Source: Elephas maximus indicus
Taxonomy: Eukaryota > Chordata > Mammalia > Proboscidea > Elephantidae
Assembly: GCF_024166365.1 (NCBI RefSeq)
Contig: NC_064844.1
Span: forward strand, 3,618,001 to 3,682,000
Direction: 5' to 3'
Length of the DNA: 64,000 bases
Position 1 is the stretch's first letter; each line of letters opens with the position of its first letter. Under the pieces are notes generated by a model, which saw nothing but the letters and a program-made list of their open reading frames with translations, ran no database searches and was not told the DNA's origin. Shown here piece after piece: positions 34,300 to 44,440 of the stretch. Both the position numbers and the translations under genes were made by a program.

Positions 34300-35344
34300 T
34301 AGCATTTGCCTATTCACCTCCTTTCTGTTCTACTCTCTGCAACCAGCCGGTACGGATGGCCAGATATGTGCCAGAACCCTGAGGGCACAGCACACAAGGA
34401 TGACTACAACTATCTTCGTGTTCTGGAAGGATTCCGACTGTAGTCAGAGACAATTCAATACAAATAATTTTACGTTACACTATTGCATGAGATGCTACAA
34501 CACGGGGTGTTACCGGAAGATGAACCTTTTTTTTTCCTTTCTGCTAGGGAGGAGCAGGCTGTCAGGAGAAGGTTGAGAGGGCAGATGCCATTCAAGTTGG
34601 ATCCTGAGGAACCAACAGAGAGACTCACTACTGAATGACAGAGGGCATGTCCCCCAGATGTTCCCCAAGAGGAAGCATCCAGAGCAGAGGATACAGATGT
34701 GGGTGTGCCTAGCACTGGGGAGAAACGGGAGCAGTTTAGGGGGGCTAAATTCTGGGGTGGAGGCGGCTCAAGATGAGACAGAAAAGGCAAGATGGCGCCA
34801 GGCTCTCAAGGGCCAAGAGTCTGGACTTACTGGGCAATGGCAGTTGTCAGCGACGTGAAGCTGGGGATGACACCAGCAGATTGGGGCTGTAGAAAAAAAA
34901 AAATAACTCTAGAGGCCATGAGGAAGATGAGGTGGAGGAAGAGAAGCGCTGTTCAACAATTACCAAAATTCTACTGAAATTATGTTTTGAAGGCTTTTTG
35001 TGTTTTGCTTTGTTTTGTTTTCTTGATCTGGTAGAATCCTCAAGGGCTGGGACAGTGTTTCTCTGTACATCACAGTCACTTGATGCTTGTTATATGAAGT
35101 GGATGAGTGAAGGAATAAATACAGATATCTCACGGGGAACTTACTTTTTAACTCAAGAGTAACCCAATCCAGAAGTCAGGTTTCCTGAAACGGTTATATT
35201 AGGATGACATTGAAATAATTCATTTCACTTCATCATTGGAGTCAAGTGTTCCACGTAAGTAATCTCTCAAACACCTAAAATGTTCATTTCCAACACAAAG
35301 TAAAAATAATAATAAATGAGCAATTACCATGGCATGCTGAGGAG
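34300..35344. other. Non-coding DNA with possible old repeat
   Basis: Between about 34570 and 34850 the purine-rich text (for example 'agcatccagagcagaggata') resembles the fossil repeat at 33040-33480 but is too eroded to call. No exon is supported. Confidence 0.4.
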
Positions 35345-35560
35345 CCGTGATGAAGTAGGACGATCTGGCTTTGGGGGTCAGACAGACCAGGGGACAATTC
35401 TGGCCCCGACACTTGCTAGCTGTGGCAGTTTGAATATTTAACTTCTCAGCCTGAATTTGCTCATCTGTAGAATGGGAATATTAATACCTGAATCGTGGAA
35501 TTAAATTAGGCAGTGTACGGAAAAGCACGCAGTAGGTATTCCAGAGATTGCATTTATCAA
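35345..35560 (+). repeat. MIR SINE
   Basis: 'ccccgacacttgctagctgt' and 'tttgctcatctgtagaatgg' follow the MIR core and its downstream arm in correct order, ending near 'gcacgcagtaggtattccag'. Confidence 0.85.
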
Positions 35561-35704
35561 TACCAATGTGGTTAGGAATTTCTAAGTATTTTACAGTTTC
35601 CCCAAATATCAGGCTGTCCGCTCTCATTTCTGATGTTACCTGCCTGCACGTAACAGATCCTTTCTCCTCGATTCCCCTTTTAATAAGCTGCTTCTAATTT
35701 TAGT

Positions 35705-35902
35705 TAGTCCCTGGCTAGTGCAAACGGTTAACAACCTGGCCACTAACCAAAATGTTGGAGGTTTGAGTCCACACAGAGGCTTCTTGGAAGAAAGGCCTGG
35801 CAGCCTACTTCCCAAAAATCAGCTGTCAAAAACCCTGTGGAGCACAGTTGTACTCTGACACACAAGGGGTCACCAGGAGTCAGAATTGAGCCGATGGCAA
35901 CT
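35705..35902 (+). mobile_element. Long-type AfroSINE
   Basis: Head 'gtccctggctagtgcaaacg', 'actaaccaaaatgttggagg', RTE-like middle 'ttggaagaaaggcctggcag' and end 'agtcagaattgagccgatgg'. A GT/G-rich run follows. Confidence 0.93.
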
Positions 35903-36566
35903 CAGTGTGTATGTGTGGGGGGGGTCTTCCTTAAGTTGTTGCCAGATAATATGTGTTCCTTAATAAGCATGGGTAAAACAACAAGTCTCTGAATAACGGA
36001 AGGCCCCAGAAGATCAAGGTTTGGGTAAAAGGGTTTTATAAATCCAGTTGAAACCCCAGGAGATGGGCTTGCTGGCTTACCACTTCCAAATTGTGTTCCA
36101 AATTGTTAGTAGCATAAGAAGCTTGTCCTTCTCCAAACACCTGAAATGTGACTGTGTAGAAAGCGGAAAGACACAAAGCTAGGTTGTTTTGAGCAAATTT
36201 TAATAAAGGTACTAAAGAGTTAAAGAAAAAAAAATATTTCGATAACAACTTGAAATGAAAACTAAAATTTGAGACCAGGGAAAATGAGATGGGAAACTTG
36301 GAGGCTGAACAAAGCCCCATAACTAAAATAAAAGGCTTCGGTCATTGGGAAAGGAACAAGAAAATAAAGTTCATTGCAAGTAATTTCGTGACTACTTATA
36401 GAATTACAATAAAGGTGACAAAAATCCCCGAATTTGTAAGGCAAGTGTAAATATAAATATAAATCAATTACTGGCTTATTATTTCATTAAACTGAAGATG
36501 GAAAGGACCAATTCTTCAGTCACACCGCTTGCCTCCTGGGGTCCTAGATAGCTTTCCCTGTCAAAT

Positions 36567-36681
36567 TAAAATAAAAAAGATAAATAAACATGAGAAATTA
36601 AGAATGTCGAAGTGCATGAAGGGAAAAGGAAAGAAAGGGGAAAATGATGTTTCACAATTATTATCCAGGCTAAGAGAAACA
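36567..36681 (+). repeat. Inverted duplication, left copy, with conserved frame
   Basis: About 115 bp that recur in reverse orientation at 38456-38572 at roughly nine-tenths identity by eye. Both copies encode the same 25 residues, including KGENDVSQLLSRLRET. Over those codons the copies differ at four bases, all synonymous (tgc/tgt, aaa/aag, tta/cta, agg/aga). I do not recognise the protein or repeat family. The frame opens upstream at 36529 and the copies diverge immediately after the shared stretch. Confidence 0.85.
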
Positions 36682-38455
36682 AAATTACTTGATCATAAAT
36701 TTAAGATAATCTGGTTTTCTTTATGAGTTCCCATTTTATTAATGAAAGGGAGGTAACACCTTATTGTACCCGGGTGAATTAAAATGCCTATTTGAAGAAG
36801 CAAGCCTCCATAGGGGTCTTTAATAGAATCTGTGAATGGTTCTAGAGCCAGATAATTTAGCCGTAAAAAGGCAATGTTACTATTAACCTCTCCGTGTGCA
36901 CAGACCTACCTGGAGGGGCAGAGGGACAGGGGGATGTTAACAGAATGAACCAGGCACATCATTTTCTTTTTCTTTTAATCTGAACTATTTCAGGGGTAAA
37001 AATTGGACAAACCACTTCCTCTATAAATCTGCTTACAATGTTCACCATTGTCACTCTCTGCCTCTTGCTCCTAACAACACTGACCAGCAATTCAGCACCT
37101 TCGTGGCTGCTACTGTTATTTTCTGACTTTGTATTCAGGGGGTATGACTTGTAAGAAGTCTAATAACAAAGCATTTAATCGAAATAAATGGAATAGAAAA
37201 TGAACTTCCAAATGCAGACCGGTCTTAACAGGAGCCATGACAACACATTTCCAAATTAGATGCAGGTGTTCAGTACAGACCCTAGAGAGTTTGACTTAAT
37301 AAAGTAAAAAAAAAAAAAAAGGATAATCTGAGAGAAGAGGCACGTGTACTTTAATAAAGCACTGGTCTGTTGGCGAGAAATACAGATACAGTAACAATGG
37401 CTCTTCTCTTTGCTCCATACTTGCAATTAGCTCTTTATGGAAATGCCAGCACACCTCATTCTCTCTCTTCATAGCGCCATCACCAACCTCATTGCAACCC
37501 TCATCCACACTATCTCCTGGATTTCTTCAAATCCCCTGGCATCACCGTCTCCTAACACGTTCACACATCCTGGTAGCCCAGCTGGATTTCTCTTCCTGAT
37601 ACCCCACCCTGCTCCTGCCATTTCCCTTCTCAAGCACTTCAGCCTCTCTTCATTACTCACTGAACTCCTAGCTGAGCTTCTGTTAACTGCCATATTGATC
37701 CTTCAGGATACGGACTCAGCCAGCATTCCCAGTCTAACTCATTTATCTCCACCATGGATCCCTCTAAATCACACTGTTTTGTTACCATTGGGTTAATGGT
37801 ATACCAGCCAATTTTTATGCCTCTGGGCCTCAGAGGTAAGGTGTTACTCCAGTTCTAATGCATTCAGCCTCATGGTGGTTCCCTTTTTATATGCGTGAGG
37901 CTCAGCAGACCAGAGCTGGAGTCTCATTGTTGTGTAGGCTGAACATTCTATTAGTGGATGCTTCCTGGTTGTGTTAGTTTTGTAAACTTTTGCCTTCCCC
38001 CCCCCCTTTATTTCCTTTACATCTGTGACATAAGGCTTGCAAGCATAATTATGGCTTTCCTGTGTGACAGTTAAGGAGCCCTGATGGGTTTATTTTGGTG
38101 TTCCTGTGTCATATTTGGAAAACCAGAGGTTCCCATGCAATCTAATGGAAAGGTGCTCACAATAAATTAGCTAGCTCTCATTGGTATATTGTCATACCAC
38201 ACACCGGTGGTGCCACAATGCCACTTGCCTCACTGGTAGCTTGTATTACCAGATTGTATTTCTCAAAATCCATATTACCAACCAAAAATTTAAACACATT
38301 CAATTAGTAAGCATGCATTCCAATACTGAAAACACATATCATCCAAAAAAAAAAAAAAAAAATTGAGAAAAAATGTAGCAACAAAAGGGTTACAGGATTT
38401 GCAATTTCCCAGGGGTCTCCAAGTCTCCACACTCCCGTAACTTTGTTCCAACATT
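36682..38455. other. Non-coding DNA between the inverted copies
   Basis: No transposon is securely recognised. A-runs lie at 37306-37320 and 38345-38361, and C-runs at about 37998-38006. The + strand open frame 37437-37796 is leucine-, serine- and proline-rich and looks like chance or an eroded LINE. Confidence 0.45.
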
Positions 38456-38572
38456 TGTTTCTCTTAGTCTGGATAGTAATTGTGAAACATCATTTTCCCC
38501 CTTCTTTCCTTTTCCCTTCATACACTTCGACAGTCTTAAGCTCTCACGTTTATTTATCTTTTTTTTATTTAA
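38456..38572 (-). repeat. Inverted duplication, right copy, with conserved frame
   Basis: Reverse-strand partner of 36567-36681. The minus-strand frame 38590-38390 carries the same 25-residue run. It continues after RET into NVGTKLRECGD, unlike the left copy. It lies directly against an L2 fragment (38575-38800), so it may have inserted in or beside that older repeat. Confidence 0.85.
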
Positions 38573-38574
38573 AT

Positions 38575-38800
38575 TTATCCCCATCTCCACATGTTAAAAC
38601 CCTACTAATCCTTCAAGTCTTAATTCAAATGCCACCTCCTCCATGACGCGTTCCCCTAATTGCTCTATGAAAAAGCAAGCCCTCCTACCTCTCATAGCTT
38701 TTTATGGTACTTATCAAATTTCATCTAATGCTAGACTTGTTTATAAATGTGTCTTTCTTATCTCCTCCCTAACTACTAAAGATGGTTCTTGGAAGGAGCA
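38575..38800 (+). repeat. L2 LINE 3' fragment
   Basis: 'ctaatccttcaagtcttaat', 'caaatgccacctcctccatg' and 'tggtacttatcaaatttcat' follow the L2 3' end closely and in order. Confidence 0.85.
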
Positions 38801-38997
38801 CTGTAGCCTAGCAGGAAAAAAAAAAAAAACTCTGTCCAAAAAAATGAATTTTGGTGCCACAGTCTTTTATTGATTAGCTGCAAAAACTTATGCAATCAGC
38901 TCTCTGATGGCTCTGACTCTCACATGAGGCCGATTTTCGTAGAACGACCTCGTCTTTGGAACGTAAGCATGCTGGTAAGTGATGAATTGGTGTATCT

Positions 38998-39235
38998 GGA
39001 GCACCTTCCAACCCAGGGGGTTCATCTCCCAGCACTATATCAGACAGCGTTCTACAGCGATCCATACGGTTTTCAGAAAGAGACTGCCAGACCTTTCTTC
39101 TCAGTCTGGGAGCTCCACTGAAACCTGTGCACCATGGGTGACCCTGTTGATATTTGAATAATGTTGGCATAGCTTCTAGCATCATAGCAACATGCAAGCC
39201 ACTACAGTATGACAGACTGGCACACGGGTCGTAGC
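38998..39235 (-). mobile_element. RTE 5'-region fragment lacking its 3' end
   Basis: Matches only the 5' part of the RTE at 27616-30843: 'ttcatctcccagcactatat', 'ccatgggtgaccctgttgat', 'gcatagcttctagcatcata'. In the minus frame it reads LSDIVLGDEPPGLEG against MSDIVLEDEPPRLEG there. LINEs normally lose 5' sequence, so a fragment holding only 5' sequence is unusual. It may be part of a short RTE-derived element or a rearranged copy. Confidence 0.82.
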
Positions 39236-39808
39236 ATTTTACAACAGCACGTGGGAAATCTTGACCATCAGCAGCACCTGTCACATGCCCATCACAGAAC
39301 TGCATGCAAATCTGGAAGGAACCTCAACTTTTTCAGTTTCTGGTCCATCAAATATTATTCCCATTAAATATGTCAGACAATGAAGGGCAGAGGAATCCAG
39401 TGTCTTGGCAGGTTACAGCTACTAGGAGCAGAGGACTAAACTCCAAGGACAAGAACGTCAAGTTTGTGCTGCTGATGACAATATCTGTCAACAAGAGGAT
39501 GTGTGATGAAGTCTATGCAAACAAGAATGTGAACTTTCTTATTTTTCTAGCAAGAAACCAAATAAAAGTAGTAAACTATTTCCTCTTCTCAAGGCATATG
39601 TAATGTTGCTTTTCTCCTACAAATTTGCAGGCAGGAAGGCAAAAAGAGGCCACTCTTTTAACAAAAGGCAGGAGAAGCCAACCCTCTTGGCTTCCTACTA
39701 CCCAACAGAAGACCAATGAGGAAGATGCCTTCTCTACATGACCTGTAGAGTAGGACAGAAATAAGTGGGATTTTCTTCTTGTTGTTGTCATCGACTATCT
39801 CTTATTGA

Positions 39809-40077
39809 TGTTGTTGTTAGGTGCCGTCGAGTCAGATCTGACTCATAGCGACCCTATGCACGACAGAACGAAACACTGCCCGGTCCTGCACCATCCTTAC
39901 GATCATTGTAATGCTTGAGCTCATCGTTGCAGCCACTGTGTCAATCCACCTCATTGAGGGTCTTCCTCTTTTCCGCTGACCCTGTACTCTGCGAAGCATG
40001 ATGTCCTTCTCCAGGGACTGATCCCTCCTGACAACATGTCCAAAGTATGTCCAAAAGTATGTCCAAAGTATGTAAGT
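39809..40077 (-). mobile_element. RTE-clade LINE, 3' end fragment
   Basis: The reversed CAA tail (tgttgttgttaggtgccgtc) is followed by 'gttgcagccactgtgtcaat' and 'gaccctgtactctgcgaagc'. The truncated end carries a local triplication of 'aagtatgtcc'-like words (40044-40077). Confidence 0.92.
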
Positions 40078-40154
40078 CTCTTGTTATCATCATTAATTCA
40101 ACCAGAATCTTCCATTTAGGATCACTCTAACGTGTCAAATATTTTATCTGGTTT

Positions 40155-41222
40155 CTTGGATTAAAAAATAAATATTTTATGAGACCCCTATTATAAAAAC
40201 CCAAGAAAAAGTTTAAACACAGAAAAAAAAAATCTTTGATGGTTAGGAGGGAAGGGAGTGGTGGGGATGGAAAGTCACTAACTAGATAGTAGATAAGTGT
40301 TAACTTTGGTGAAGGGGAAGACAACACACAATATAGGGAAGGCAACCAACTTGACCAAGGCAAAGTCACAGAAGCTTCCTAGACACATCCAAACACCTTC
40401 AGGGACCGAGTTGCTGAGGCTGAGGTCTGGGGACCATGGTCTCAGGGGACTTCTAGGTCAACGGGCATAACATAGTTCATAAAGAAAATATTCTACATCC
40501 TACTTTGGTGAGTAGTGTCTGGGGTCTTAAAAGCTTGCAAGCAGCCATCTAAGATACATCTATTGATCCCAACCCATCCAGAGCAAAGGAGGATAAAGAA
40601 AACCAAAGACATACAAGGAAAATACTAGTCCAAAGTACTAATGGACCACAAATGAACCACATCTTCCACCAGCCTTGGCCCAGAAAAATTAGATGGTGCC
40701 TGGCTATCACCACCAGCCGCTCTGACAGGGATCACAATAGAGCATCCCAGACAGAGAGGAAGAAAAATGTGCAACAAAATTCAAATTCACAAAGAAGACC
40801 AGACTTACTGGTCTGACAAAGACTGGAGGAACCCCCCAGACTATGGCCCCCAGATACCCTGCTAACTCAGAACTGAAGCCCCTTCCAAAGTCCACCTTTC
40901 AGCCAAAGATCAGACAGGCCTATAAAACAAACAATAACACACATGAGGAATGTGCTTCTTAGTTCAGCCAAGTATATGAGACAAAATGGACAACACCTAC
41001 TCAAAAACAAAGACGAGAAGGAAGGAAGGGACAGGAAAACTGGACAAATGGACATGCGGAACCCAGGATGTAAAGGCAAAGGAGAGTACTGACACATTTT
41101 GGGGATTGCAGCCAATGTCACAAGACAATCTGTGTATAAATTTCTGAATGAGAAACTAATTTGTGCTGTAAACTTTCACCTAAAAAACAATTAAAAAATT
41201 CAAATCAAATAATAAAATCAAT
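40155..41222 (+). mobile_element. L1 LINE, 3' UTR, lineage-specific subfamily
   Basis: Only the 3' UTR and tail remain. Most of it can be aligned by eye with the L1 at 60072-61438: 'ctttgatggttaggagggaa', 'ctggggtcttaaaagcttgc', 'aagcagccatctaagataca', 'gtgctgtaaactttcaccta'. The A-rich end is at about 41170-41222. Confidence 0.85.
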
Positions 41223-43889
41223 ACGTATACATTAAAACAGAAAGAAGGAAGAGGAACGGGTAGCAAAGACGGGGGTGCAGAGAAAATCAGCTGTAGTCTC
41301 TTGTCTTCCTAAGGCTTCCCGGAATTCATTAAGCCCGACTGTTGTTTTCATTTATACTTTTCGTCAATATTTCTCCACGTCTGGGCAGGGGATGCTTGCT
41401 TGAATATCTACATAAAACCTGCAAATCACCAAGGGTCTAAATACTGGCTACAGTTTTTTCAAAGCTCTAGACTTGAATAGAAAGGAAACTTTAACGGCAA
41501 AAAGAGAAAGAAACCACCATTTCAAGTAAATTAAAATCAACCTCCAGGCAAAAAAGGACCATACCTGCAAAATAACTTCCCTTCTGGTAGGAAATTCAGA
41601 ACGGAGGGACAGAAGGAGCCCACTTCTAAAAGCAGCGGCTTCCAATCCGTTCATTTACCACGCACTAAAATTCAGATGTCAGTTCATTGTCAAATCCAGT
41701 CATTACGGGCATACTATCAGGCTGTAACAAATGGAGATTTCTTTCACGAATGTGTTCCGCTGAGCAGGACAGAAACAGCACTGGGTAGAAAAGCCACTCA
41801 GAAACTTAGAGGCAGACAGGCTTGCCCAGTATCAGAAGTTTAAATTCTGATGATGCAAATGGATTCCAGGAGACTTCATTTTTACACAAAATCTATTTAA
41901 CAATTTAACAATCTGGCAATTACTGAAACCCCGATACTCTAGACATGAACGAAATCAGGGAAAGTTGATTAAGCTGAAATTCGTGGCAGATCTCCTGGTG
42001 TGAATTGAGAAAGGCCTGACGCCCCTGTTAATTGGATGACGTATGGTGGGAAGGAGCAACGCAGAGTCAAAGATAAGTGCTGAGCTCAGGATCTTTACCA
42101 CTAACCTGCTGCACACTCCACAGGCACAAACACCACACAGGAGATGAGCAAGGTCTCCCTGCTCCTGAACCCTGTCTCCCTGCCACCCAGCCTGAAGGTA
42201 CATTTTGAAAACTCAAATGCTTTCAAAGCCCTTTGGGGCAGGGCTAGTGGTGCGGATGGCGCTAACTGGTAACTACACAGCTGTGGTCCCCAGATGGTTC
42301 CCCCTGGCAACAGCCTTTCGCAGACTTTGAAGGGAATGCTTTCAAAATTCCCCAATGTGTGCTTCAAGTTGTAAACTGGAGCGGTAGGATCCACTCTCCC
42401 TGCTTCTTTAGACAAGGTCGGAACAGCCTGAAATAGGCTCAGATGGTGGTTTGGAATGTGGTGGGAAACCTTTTCTTGCAGATAACCTGTCAGTGATAAT
42501 AATACCAGGAGCATCATTTGCCAGCTGATTCTTTTACCTTCCGGAAGCCATTGGCCAGATTTCATCTTCCTCGTAACCAAAAAGAAAAATGAGTTAAGTG
42601 GTTTAAACACACTTGACTACCAAATAATTAGATTATTTAATACTTTTGGTTAAGGAATTCCGTTCCCTAAATTTAGCAGCTTTGCTTGTATTCTCCAAGG
42701 ATGGAGAGAACTGAGGGGTTAAAAATAAAAAAGAGGAAGAAGCCTCCAAGGATATGCTCCAAGGAAAAAAAGAATCCAGATGTATTTTCCCTGAAATCTT
42801 GGGCTAAAGCAATCATCCTGCCAGACAAAGGGTCAGCATGGAGGTGCTCACCTGCTTGCAGGTCCCGCCATGATGGCAGGGTGTTCAACGGCCACAAAGC
42901 TTTTGTGCCGCCTTTGTTTTTTTTGTTTTTTTTTTTGTTTTTTTTTTTTGTCTCCGGAGGAAGAGGGACACAGACAGGACCTCTCTGAGGTGACAAGATA
43001 GCTTTATTAGGAAAATGACCTTCTCCTAAAGCTGCTGTAACAAATTAACATCAACTCAGTTAAAAAGACACGGAGACTATTCAATACTTCTTTGCCAACT
43101 CTAGTGGTACCCAGCATGATTATAATTCTCAGTGTGTAGATGAGGAAATGAAAGATGGCTGCCTTCCTAGAGTTTACACAACCCAATGGCTGGGATAGAG
43201 ACCTCTTCTCTTCTGGTTCCTGATTCAATTCTCTCTACTAGATTATTTGACATAATTTTCTCTTCCCCTACTTTCTCTCTTTTTCTCTCTCTCTTTAATA
43301 GTACTTCTTGGAATCATAATAGAATCTCACTGAATGTTGGCAGGTTATCAAACCTTGGTATGAGAAAGAGCTAAAGTAGACAGTCAAGCAGTGCTTAGTG
43401 GGTCCTGCCTGAATTTCATTACCCGTACCTCCATTAGCACACACAATACAGAGTTTCAGAAGGTTGGCTGTACTAGTTCTTTGCTGATTTAATTTAATTT
43501 GACTAGCAAAGGCTGCAGGTCCCAAGGGCCTTATAGCTCAATAAAACAGGAATATATCATCCACCATATCCCATTCTAGGCTAGCTCTTTTTTGATGGAC
43601 AATTCAGGCACTAAGAAATAAACAAATAAAGCAAGCCCCCCAGCTGGAAGTTACAAGGTTCTTGTGGAAGCCAAGAGAAATATGAGAGCAAAAAACACAG
43701 ATTTCACCCCTGTTTGTTCTAAGTATATATTGTAAATACCCTGATGCTCCTCGATAAACACTTATGGTGGACCTAGGGGGCACAGCAAGTGGTACTCCAG
43801 GCTCTGTCGTCCCCTAACCAATTCTGCACTTCTCAGGCTGTATTCAAATGCTGCCTTGGCTCGGAATTACCCCTGACCATCCTGGTCCC
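41223..43889. other. Non-coding DNA, few repeats recognised
   Basis: T-rich runs with G interruptions lie at 42917-42951. The minus-strand open frame 42610-42101 (169 codons) has no domain signature and is treated as chance. About 43760-43830 hints at a decayed SINE but does not align convincingly. Confidence 0.45.
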
Positions 43890-44072
43890 AGTTTCCATAG
43901 GGTCAATTGCACATGTGTCAGAAGAGAACTGTGCTCCACAGGGGTTTTAAGGGCTGGTTTTTCAGAAGCGGGTCACCACACCTTTCTTCCCAGGTGCCTC
44001 TGGGTAGACTCCAACCTCCCACCTTTCGATCAGCAGCCAAGTATTTTAATCGTTTGCACCTCCCAGGGACTC
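43890..44072 (-). mobile_element. Long-type AfroSINE, minus strand
   Basis: Reversed words in order: 'tgtgctccacaggggtttta', 'cagaagcgggtcaccacacc', 'ccaacctcccacctttcgat' and the reversed head 'gcacctcccagggactc'. The 3' end is decayed. Confidence 0.88.
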
Positions 44073-44239
44073 GTAGTCAGAAGCGGCCTTTCCTTATCCT
44101 TCCCTTCTGAAGCAAGTATTGCCATTAGTACCCATGTGACAATCATTGTACGACATCATGTGTGGCAAGCATGCCTGTACCTGTTGTGTTACCAACATGG
44201 CCTGGGAAAGGGACCAAGGGCCTCAGAGTAAGGCACAGC

Positions 44240-44440
44240 ACACCTTAAGCATTGCTCTGCCATTGCATGGCCTTAGGCAAGTTGAGTAACGTCTGTGTCG
44301 CTCAGTTTCCTCACCTGAATACCACTCACCTCCTCCAGTGTCTATGAAGATTCAAGGATGTATAAATGCATCCAGCACTGAGCAGAGGCACAGGCACGTA
44401 AGAGACTGTCAGCGAGTGTTGGTTTCTCTCCCGTTCTCAA
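44240..44440 (+). repeat. MIR SINE
   Basis: 'gccattgcatggccttaggc', 'cgctcagtttcctcacctga' and 'gcatccagcactgagcagag' follow the MIR core-to-3' order. Confidence 0.7.

Noticed and set aside
37437..37796. 119-codon Leu/Ser/Pro-rich open frame
   Set aside because: Pyrimidine-rich sequence resembling eroded LINE text. No homologous domain is recognised.
38073..38110. AfroSINE head (aaggagccctgatgg)
   Set aside because: Only about 14 bp match and the following sequence does not continue as the SINE.
38390..38590. Short basic protein exon
   Set aside because: The shared 25-residue run is interesting and reported as a finding, but the frame sits in a duplicated segment beside an L2 repeat and no gene structure surrounds it.
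42101..42610. 169-codon minus-strand open frame as an exon
   Set aside because: No domain, no conserved motif and no convincing splice signals. Its length is within chance for a locally less AT-rich stretch.
43760..43830. Decayed AfroSINE
   Set aside because: Words such as 'gggggcacagc' look similar, but no B box or tail can be aligned.
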